This document shows positions 57,101 through 64,000 of a stretch of DNA of 64,000 nucleotides, piece after piece; position 1 is the stretch's first letter, and the number at the start of each line of letters is the position of its first letter. Source of the DNA: Labyrinthula sp. Ha (Eukaryota > Sar > Bigyra > Labyrinthulida > Labyrinthulaceae); assembly GCA_015227615.1 (NCBI GenBank), contig JAALGZ010000075.1, forward strand, positions 1 through 64,000, read 5' to 3'. The notes beneath the pieces were generated by a model. It had not been told where the DNA came from and ran no database searches. It saw only the letters and a list, made by a program, of their open reading frames with translations. A program made the position numbers and the translations under genes.

Positions 57101-58040
57101 CAGGTTACTAACTTAGGAAGTTTATAAGCTCCAGAGAAATCTTCGTCGAATTAATCAAAACTGATGACAGAGTACAAGGCACTTCGCCAGAAAACTTATG
57201 TTTTGATGAAGGATGGAGAAAGACCTTCGCTTCAGTAGGCATGATGCGTAAGTCTTTGCGTGTCAATCTAGATGGTTTGTTTGTAACTAATTAAAATATT
57301 AAAGAACCTCTATCCAAGGAATCTGTATTGATTTTGGAATCGACAATACGAAAAAATGAGGGATTTAAGGGTGTGGGCGAGAGTAAGCTTTCTCGCTTGA
57401 ATTTGGCCTTAACTTGAACTACTTTTTATCATTGTCTTGATCTCATCCTGTGCTGGTGCCTAGCGTTAGATCTTTCTTCAAAATCAAACCCTGGCCCTGT
57501 TCCCTAGTCCCTTCGTGAAAATCCATTGAACACGATGCCTTTTTTTTAATTGTGATAAAGAATCTTGAGCTGCATGTCTTTTATTGTATTGATTAACCGC
57601 CCACCTCCCGTTTAGGCTATTGAAAATAAACTGGAGGTTGACAACCCACAACCTCATACTTAAGATATTGATAACAGATTCAGTAAGCGGTAACTTTATA
57701 AACCTTCTAAAATGCAGTCTTCATTTACGAAAATCATTTTCAAAAAGTGTTTACCTTTTGAATTTTCACCCTCAATTTGTATTTACATTGGCTTTGTCGT
57801 GCAAACTGTTGACTAAAATAAATGAAATACATGTTTACTTCTGAATTCCACTTCTTTAAGTAGATTTTCGTATTATTGTTTTTATGTTTGTTGTCCTGGA
57901 AGTCTCTTGGACTCAAAGCTAAAAATAATTAAACAGCTCTGCACTCGGAGAACTCCCTCCCTTCACACAACCATGAAATTACCAATAGATCTGTAGTTGT
58001 CTATGATATCTGAAGCTGGGGTCTTTATTTGATATCAAAC
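54151..58040. other. Gene-poor AT-rich stretch with transposon debris
   Basis: No host gene is supported. Apart from the SWIM-like relic listed separately, only short ORFs in conflicting frames are present. Confidence 0.5.
56640..57250 (+). pseudogene. Possible MULE/FAR1-type transposase relic (SWIM-like finger)
   Basis: A 61-codon frame (56768-56953) ends with SCSSLSNMRLPCRHIG, which resembles the SWIM zinc finger C-x-C-x(n)-C-x-H found near the C-terminus of Mutator-like and FAR1-related transposases (the typical ending is GLPCRHI). Protein-like stretches in other frames lie on both sides (a basic YQIKTLRKFKKLIRKDVPLL before; SINISPFMKRVLFSPDGD after). No intact catalytic domain or terminal inverted repeats are seen. 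Attribution rests on one short motif. Confidence 0.35.
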
Positions 58041-58613
58041 CTAGAATGTTTCTCCTTCATTCACATTTGCCTGATCAAAGCTTGAACCCTTGAAATAAAA
58101 AATATTTTTGTATATTTGAGCATTGTTGTGGTAGAAAAACATGTATTTGTAGTGTTTCACAGGTTTTCCAGCTACATGAACAGCTTTCACCATAAACACA
58201 AAGGAATCTTCAGAGTTTCTAATCATATCTCTAAAATGTGAAGTTAAAATCTTGACACAAAGTTGGGTTTAGTAGTCTAAAGTGAAAAAAAGATGTGAAA
58301 ATGTACCTTGACTTAATTGATGACAGCTTTCATCTTTTCTCCCTTTTTCCCTGGGTTTAACTCTAGCTTCTGTGAAGTTTGAACCTTTTTCTCTTATACT
58401 TTTTCTTACTTCTGAGTTTGGATTAATATTTTGGGAAATTTGAAATTTAGCCAAAGAGAAGTCGGGGTGGGAAAGTCCGACGTGCAAAAGCACTCTCCTT
58501 AAGTTTCTTAATTGCTGGAATAATACAGTAATATAACATTGTAATTCAGTATAATAAACGCTACAAACACATATACAATACGATACAAATACACTAGAGG
58601 TGAGCGATTTCAT
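58041..58613 (-). CDS. Possible minus-strand gene with unresolved exons
   Basis: Two adjoining frames look protein-like. A 114-codon ATG frame at 58269-58613 contains LRNLRRVLLHVGLSHPDFSL and a Lys/Arg/Glu-rich part. A 61-codon frame at 58041-58226 reads VKAVHVAGKPVKHYKYMFFY. Between them lies an intron-like GTA...TAG segment of 30 nt (58277-58306), or 75 nt if the later TAG at 58232 is used. I could not find a splice combination that links both frames without a stop. Position supports a gene: the 58613 ATG is 196 bp from the divergent LRR-ROCO start, like the other divergent pairs here. No family recognised. It may be two pieces of one gene or chance frames. Confidence 0.35.
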
Positions 58614-58809
58614 TCCAGAAAAACAGCAAACGACAAATCTTTAATTGAGAATAAAATCATATCCAAGCTATAATTATTATCCCTTTCTTCTACTTTCTTG
58701 TATTCCCTTTATATTCTACTAGTTCGTTTAATCTCAAGAAACATTCTCATACTCTTAACGTGTTTATCTGTTTTCTTAGAGAAATTTAGTTAAACAAAAA
58801 CTTTTAAAT
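58614..58809. promoter_or_regulatory. Region upstream of the LRR-ROCO gene (inferred promoter)
   Basis: 196 bp between the ROCO start and a possible divergent gene. It has pyrimidine-rich tracts (ccctttcttctactttcttg) on the plus strand before the ATG. No named motif is seen. Inferred from position. Confidence 0.35.
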
Positions 58810-61667
58810 ATGTATGGCAAATTGGATAAGCGTGTAGCTCGTCTTCTTGAAAAAAACTCTCTAATTAATCAATATGAGAGACAAAAGTTTGAAACATCTG
58901 TTCGCTTACACAGGTATGCTTAGTGTTGTGTTGAAATTTAGAGGTACTTGGTCACAGCCACAAAATCGAAAGAAAAAGATTAAGGTGATTGAACAGGATG
59001 TTGAAAACTTTGTTGAGAAAGTTAAGGTAAATCCAGGGGTTACAAGACTAATGTAATTTATGTATTTTCGTTTAACCCTAGGTTAGTCGCATTTAACCTG
59101 CTTGAGATTCACTCCCTGTTAAAAAATATGGACCGCATTTTCCCTTCACTCTTTTCTCTTGAGTACAACTTTATTTTTTTTATGTTAGGCTGTGTGGTTG
59201 CTATGGTCAAAAATCGATAAAATGGAAAAGCTTCAAATTCTCTTCAAATGTCAGAACTTTGTAGTACTTCTTTTGTCTTGTAATTACCACATAGTATTGG
59301 CCCTAAGGAAATGGAAACAATACGAACATTTTTCTGGAAGAAGAAAAACATAAATAGGTTGTTAACATGTTTCCCTTATTTATCAATGCTACAGTATTCT
59401 TATCTTCTTCATTAACTTAGGATAACACCAATGTCCGTTCCGATAGAGAAGCAGTTGAAGATTTTCCAGTCGTTGATTTTTCCTAACACTCTTCGTGTTC
59501 TTATGTAAATTTCATATTTAAATGAATTTTAGATTTGATAAAGGGTTTGACGGTAGAGCAATGGATCCTGATATTGAAAGATTAAAGCTAAACCAGAAGG
59601 CTGAGTTAATGGCAATTTCTACGAAATTAAGAATGTTAAGTAATCTGAGAACTCTCATGTAAATAATTTTTTCTTATTATCAATAGATTTTATTTAAGAG
59701 GTGGAGGAATATCTGATTTCTCAGAGATTGAAGAAGTATGTAAAACTCATCCAAACCTAATGTATCTTGAAATAGATGAAATACGTAATGTACTGGAACA
59801 TTGTTATAAAGCTAATACAAGACGAATTATAAAGGCGCAATTACGTAGTGAGTATAGTGTATTTAAGCAAATTGCTGAAACTCGAATTGTCTTTATTGGG
59901 GATGGCAGATCTGGAAAAACATCTACCATAAAAAATATGGTAGGATTGGATTTTCACGTAAAGGAGCGTTCAACTTTGCTGCTTGATCTGAAGTACATAA
60001 TAGAAATAGAAAATTTGATAGAGATTCCTTTAAACCCAACACAACTAACAAGACGTGATATTTCTTTACGCAGAATCTGGCGAAGCGTCCCAGGACGCAT
60101 TCAACTAGAAGATGATGAAGAGAAACCGAATAACTATGTCTTTAGTTTCGAAGATGAATTAGTTGATACTGTCTCGGAGATACATGTTCAACCGGGGCAT
60201 TATTGGAATCACGCAAGAAAAAATTTTTTTGAAAAAGCCTCTGTAAATTATCTTCTCGTATCTGATTTCGGTGGACAAGAGAGCTTTTATGCGGCTCATC
60301 ATCTATTTTTATCTTCATTTGGTGTGTTTTGCGTTGTCTTTGACGCTTCTAAACTAGATGAAAACCATCTAGAAAGATTCAAATTTTGGTGCGATAGTTT
60401 GTTGGAAAATGCAAATGGAGCTACTATTTTTGTCATTGCTACGCATTGGGAAAAAGCAAAAAAAACATTTGGGGCCAAAGTCTATGAAATTGTAAACACT
60501 TATCTTTCGCAAGTAGTTAAGAAATTGAGGGCAAAGGTTGGAATAGTTATGAATGAAAACTTTTTGTTTTTTCCCGTGGAAAATTCAGAGAGTAAAGAAA
60601 AGAAAGAGCTGCTTGTAAACCTAAAACAAAAGCTGCACTCAGAAGTAATGGAAAACAAGTACACGATGAAGAAGCAGTTCATGAAAACTGTTCCATTGGC
60701 TCATATAGTTTTCATGGATAACTTAGAGCAAGAGCATACTCATGTTTCATTGGCCGTGTTTGAACAGAAAGCTTTGAAATCTGGTTTTACCTCTGACGAA
60801 ATATCTTCTCTGCTGATCGCATATTCTGATTCAGGACTTATATTATTTGAAGAACGAGTGAAAAATCTCCCCAGCAACACTAATCTAGTTATTTTGTCGC
60901 CTTCTTGGCTGGCAAAAGCTATTTCTAGGTTTATCCATGATCCAGAATTGCACAACTTTGCTTTGCAAATATCCAAATCTAGTTATTCTGAATATCAGAA
61001 ATATATTTCAACTGGAGTTCTATCTTTGCATTTACTTGAAGACACACTAAAGAGATATACTTCACTTGAAAGGAAGTTCATCATTGAGTTATGCTTACAA
61101 ATGCACATTTTCATCAAACATCCTAAATCTGAAGTTGGTGAAGTAAGTTTTATTGTGCCAACAATTATCCCAAAGCTAACTAAAAAGGAAGTAAAAGATT
61201 TGAAAATACAGAAAAAATACAACTTCAAAATATTATCTCAGAAAACGTTTTCCAACTATGATTTTGTATCATTTATACTTGTTGTTTGGATGAAAACAGA
61301 GAATGAAAGTTTTTCGGATGAGAATTTAGTTTCAAGGTATTTTGCTCGAATCATTATTTCAAACAACTTACAGATTAGTATCACCTTCTTAAAAGAGGAA
61401 AATAGTTTTGGGGTTGGTGCTCATGGATACCTTGGTTTTAACAAAATTAAACAAGAATGTTTACTATGGAAACAAGATTCCCTTCTCAAAAACTCTGCAG
61501 TAGAATCTGCTAATAACGTTGCGGTAGAAAGTTCACTGAGAAGTTCTGAGGACTACATTTCAACTGAAGGACCTATGAGCGAGAACGATGAACTGAACCT
61601 AACTGAAATACAGAATGGCAATGGTCCGGTTTTTTTCAGAAAGAAAACCGTTTGTATAGTGTCATGA
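58810..61667 (+). CDS. LRR-ROC-COR (ROCO family) GTPase with C-terminal CAAX box, eight exons
   Basis: Exons 58810-58913, 58942-59052, 59082-59162, 59189-59263, 59295-59393, 59421-59504, 59533-59658 and 59687-61667. The seven introns are 26-31 nt, all GTA...TAG; every junction keeps the frame, giving 886 residues. Residues 1-260 have Leu-rich blocks fitting degenerate leucine-rich repeats (for example LSNLRTLIFYL and THPNLMYLEI). The ROC GTPase domain (about 290-500) shows the P-loop GDGRSGKT (298-305), the switch II motif DFGGQE (420-425) and ATHWEKA near 478 in the G4 position. COR follows (about 520-760, with LSPSWLAKAISRFI). No kinase domain follows. The protein ends RKKTVCIVS: a basic stretch plus Cys-Ile-Val-Ser, a canonical CAAX prenylation site. 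ROCO proteins are dimeric GTPases in signalling; here membrane anchoring is predicted. Confidence 0.9.
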
Positions 61668-62480
61668 AGAGAGTATTTTTTCCTTAATACAACTGTATTT
61701 CTAAATTGACTTTCAGCGACTGTGGATGGAATTAATATCTTGCTAGTGTCATAGGGACTCTGCAAGAGTGTACAAAGCAAAGACGTTGGAGAAAATATTC
61801 TGAACTGGTGTTAATGTTTCTACCGAAAAATGAGGTTCTGTCTTTGAAAGGTTCATATTAGCTTTATGAATGGATAGTCCTTCGGCTTCAACTAAGTACT
61901 CGATTCAATGAAGCTTATGCTTCTTTATAATTTTAGTGTTTCAGTTGCAAAAGTTAATTTTTTACACTAAAGCTATGCGTAAACGTTGCTCTAACTTCAT
62001 AGAATTAAATTGTTCTTTTATTAAGAAAATATAAGGAACAAGAACTATGCTTTTGTTTCTTAGTAGCAAGTTGCTAAATATTTAGAGAAGATCAATAAAT
62101 ATAAAATGTGGCAACTGTTTAAGAATTAACAATCCAGTATAATACTGCTAATTCTTTAATAAAATAATATCTCATGAGTTAATTAATTATCTGAATATAA
62201 TTCAATAACATCAAGCAGCGTTTTTAATGCAAAAGAACAACGATCACTATATGGCAGGTGCTGAAACATCGAAAACGTAACCTTCTTTTTTCAGTCTCAA
62301 AACGAACTCCCAATATAACAGAGAGAATACTCATGAGGAAAAATTATTTAGAAAAACTAGAGCACTCATATGTGTACCAAATTTCCAGACAAAGTTATAA
62401 AAAAAGTTAAAATAAAGACCATTTATGCTTAATCTAATAAAGACCTTCAAATACAAACCAAACTTGACTTTAAAATTAAT
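61668..62480. other. Convergent intergenic region
   Basis: About 810 bp between the ROCO stop and the convergent PT-stalk gene's stop. It is AT-rich; no ORF, repeat or RNA is supported. Confidence 0.5.
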
Positions 62481-63335
62481 TTAGGCTGGACAACTCGAGT
62501 CAGAACATAGGTCAAAAATATTCTCAACTTCAAAAAACTGCTCATCAGGACAATTACATCCTCCGGAACATTCATTGAGATTAGCTGCTCCATTCGGTTG
62601 GCAAGCAACCACAAAATTATCCGGGGTACAAAATATGTAAATCGCAGAATCATCTGGTTTATCTTCACAAACTATTTGTGCGAAGGATGTTGGAGATTGA
62701 GTAGGATTTGCAGTAGGAGAAACCGTCGGACTTGTTGTGGGTGAAACACTTGGTGATGCAGTTGGAAAAAACGTTGGACTTAATGTAGGGGATGTGGAAG
62801 GACTGTTTGTAGGTGTTGGCGATGGAGCTACAGATGGTGCAAATGTTGGTGATGTTGTTGGGGAGGTGGTTGGAGAAGAAGTCGGGTGTGTAGAAGGACT
62901 ATTGGTAGGTAGTGGTGTTGGTGATATAGATGGAGCAGCGGATGGGGAAACAGTTGGGGAAGTGGAAGGTGCTTTACTAGGGGAGACTGTTGGAGCGTCG
63001 GATGGAGCAAGTGTTGGGGTTGTAGATGGGCTTAATGTAGGTTCTAAGGTTGGAGAAGCAGTAGGAAGAGGAAATGTTGGTGCTCCTGTAGGTCTTGAAG
63101 TAGTTGATCCAAGTCCTAAGTTTGTCGATCCGGTTGCTGCAACTGCTACTCCGTACGATCCAGCACTGAAGATAACGAATATAAGAAGCAAGGTTGCAGC
63201 TGAGAGACCAAGACAAACTCCTTTAGTTGGTGTAGCTGCATTGACTTCTTCTTCTTCAGCTTTCTTTTCAGCGGCGTCTTCGGTTATTGGATTTTTTACT
63301 GCGACTTGTGCTTCTGGATCAAGATTTTCAGACAT
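62481..63335 (-). CDS. PT-stalk cysteine-rich type II membrane protein (family member 7)
   Basis: 284 residues from the ATG at 63335 (MSENLDPEAQ); the frame upstream is open only to a TTG codon. An acidic cytoplasmic tail (1-46) is followed by a transmembrane helix (about 53-78, LGLSAATLLLIFVIFSAGSYGVAVAATG), then the longest PT stalk of the family (about 90-218, nearly perfect S-P-T/S-x-x-P-T units), then an eight-Cys module starting VCEDKPDDSAIYIFC with GCNCPDEQFF and ending CSDSSCPA. It shares the CE(D/E)KPDD start and the Ala-Thr-Gly after the helix with the member at 38297. On the opposite strand the repeat gives a Val-Gly-Asp-rich open frame, which is only its antisense shadow. Surface or luminal location is predicted; function unknown. 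Confidence 0.85.
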   Translation of the reverse strand: MSENLDPEAQVAVKNPITEDAAEKKAEEEEVNAATPTKGVCLGLSAATLLLIFVIFSAGSYGVAVAATGSTNLGLGSTTSRPTGAPTFPLPTASPTLEPTLSPSTTPTLAPSDAPTVSPSKAPSTSPTVSPSAAPSISPTPLPTNSPSTHPTSSPTTSPTTSPTFAPSVAPSPTPTNSPSTSPTLSPTFFPTASPSVSPTTSPTVSPTANPTQSPTSFAQIVCEDKPDDSAIYIFCTPDNFVVACQPNGAANLNECSGGCNCPDEQFFEVENIFDLCSDSSCPA

Positions 63336-64000
63336 TGTTTTTTCAGTTATGTTTATTGGGTTTAGTTTAATTCTACACAATTATTTATCGCCAGTTTTTT
63401 TGGAAGTTATGAGAAGTTGAATTCACTGAATGTCATGAATATGATGGAACACTTGTCGCATATTATAAGAACATAAACGAAATTTCAGCGTACAATTGAT
63501 ACACGATGCACCATTTTTGGGGAAATTACCAGATTGTTTGCCTGTCCCAATACTGGTATAATTTATACAGCATATTTGCACTGTATATTATATTCTAAGA
63601 AATATGTAAAGTATAGAGCTGGGCGTGTCAGCTTAAAAGAACCCGAAGTCGAAGTCCAAGGGCATGAACTAGGGTCTTGCTTCATGAATATGTACAAGGC
63701 TGAACTAGTGAAGAATTACAAAGCAACTTAACTTTGTCTAAGTGTCAATAGCTATATTCCCGTCTTATCTTGGGGTTTCTTTTCCTTCGTACAACTTTAA
63801 TATTGTTGTAGTCTGAAAGATATAAAGAGGTAAGTCAAGGTTGTGAATTAGGTCTATCCGATGAAATATTTGACCAGAAAAACGTTTCTGGATATACAGA
63901 ACGACCAACTAATCGCATTTAAGAAAACCACTAGTGTCTTTCAAGAAACTGAGATAAACTGTGTGGAGGTATATTCATTAAAATAACAGCTGACAAATGG
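63336..64000. other. Upstream flank, no gene recognised
   Basis: The first 100-200 bp should be the promoter and 5' UTR of the PT-stalk gene. A 65-codon plus-strand frame (63534-63731, containing RVSLKEPEVEVQGHELGSCF) is somewhat protein-like but has no family match, and it could be an exon of a gene continuing beyond the window or chance. Confidence 0.4.

Noticed and set aside
63336-63380. 15-codon extension of the last PT-stalk protein
   Set aside because: It starts at a TTG codon; the ATG at 63335 gives the expected acidic tail.
62737-63420. Long plus-strand frame rich in Val-Gly-Asp/Glu repeats
   Set aside because: It is the exact antisense of the PT stalk of the gene at 62481-63335; the same antisense frames occur at 38628-38939, 40376-40606 and 41851-42246.
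1-64000. Ciliate-like genetic code, suggested by the very short introns
   Set aside because: TAA, TAG and TGA all end recognisable genes at natural positions (for example eL13, the ankyrin gene and the ROCO gene), so no stop codon appears reassigned.
1-64000. tRNA, rRNA or CRISPR content
   Set aside because: I looked for tRNA T-loop-like GTTCGA contexts and for regularly spaced repeats and found none with a supporting structure; a tRNAscan or Infernal run would be decisive.

Overview
The window is nuclear DNA from an AT-rich (by eye about two-thirds A+T) unicellular eukaryote. The decisive evidence is a cytosolic ribosomal protein gene (eL13/RPL13), TMEM120, CRAL-TRIO, RING and LRR-ROCO genes, spliceosomal introns, and LINE and LTR retrotransposons. 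All three stop codons end recognisable genes, so the code looks standard. The introns are extremely small. Eleven could be read from open-frame continuity: each is 26-31 nt, begins GTA and ends TAG. Proline/threonine ('PT') repeat stalks on membrane proteins are common in stramenopiles, so a stramenopile-like protist is my weak guess; no rRNA or organelle marker settles it.

Layout. 1-3.8 kb: an intact-looking LINE ORF on the minus strand, its 3' end probably outside the window. 3.9-6.7 kb: a compact cluster (RING-H2 protein, TMEM120, two-exon CRAL-TRIO protein). 6.7-8.2 kb: no host gene, a possible piggyBac relic. 8.2-18.9 kb: a PT-stalk membrane protein, then a whole-looking 7.9-kb chromodomain LTR retrotransposon on the minus strand, then a type I membrane protein with a PT stalk. 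19.1-20.8 kb: a tandem pair of PT-stalk genes. 20.8-25.4 kb: gene-poor. 25.4-30.2 kb: a second compact cluster (three-exon coiled-coil gene, small coiled-coil protein, eL13, large ankyrin/zinc-finger protein). 30.3-33.8 kb: a decayed LINE copy. 33.8-38.3 kb: nothing recognisable. 38.3-42.5 kb: three more PT-stalk loci, one a pseudogene and one with a separate first exon. 42.5-58 kb: a gene desert holding a second decayed LINE and a SWIM-type transposase relic. 58.8-61.7 kb: an eight-exon LRR-ROC-COR gene ending in a CAAX box. 62.5-63.3 kb: another PT-stalk gene.

The most notable content is (1) the LTR element, whose single 2304-residue polyprotein carries, beyond Gag, RT, RNase H, integrase and chromodomain, a Myb/SANT-like domain, a retropepsin-like domain placed after integrase, and a C-terminal MT-A70-type (METTL3-like) N6-adenine methyltransferase domain; (2) a family of seven type II membrane proteins with a PT stalk and an 8-10-cysteine C-terminal module; and (3) the GTA...TAG mini-introns, which hide exons from simple ORF calling. 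Genes within clusters are packed tightly (convergent stops 5, 11 and 12 bp apart), whereas most of the rest is eroding transposon-derived or unrecognisable AT-rich DNA. No operon-like functional pathway links the genes; the PT-stalk genes are linked by descent.
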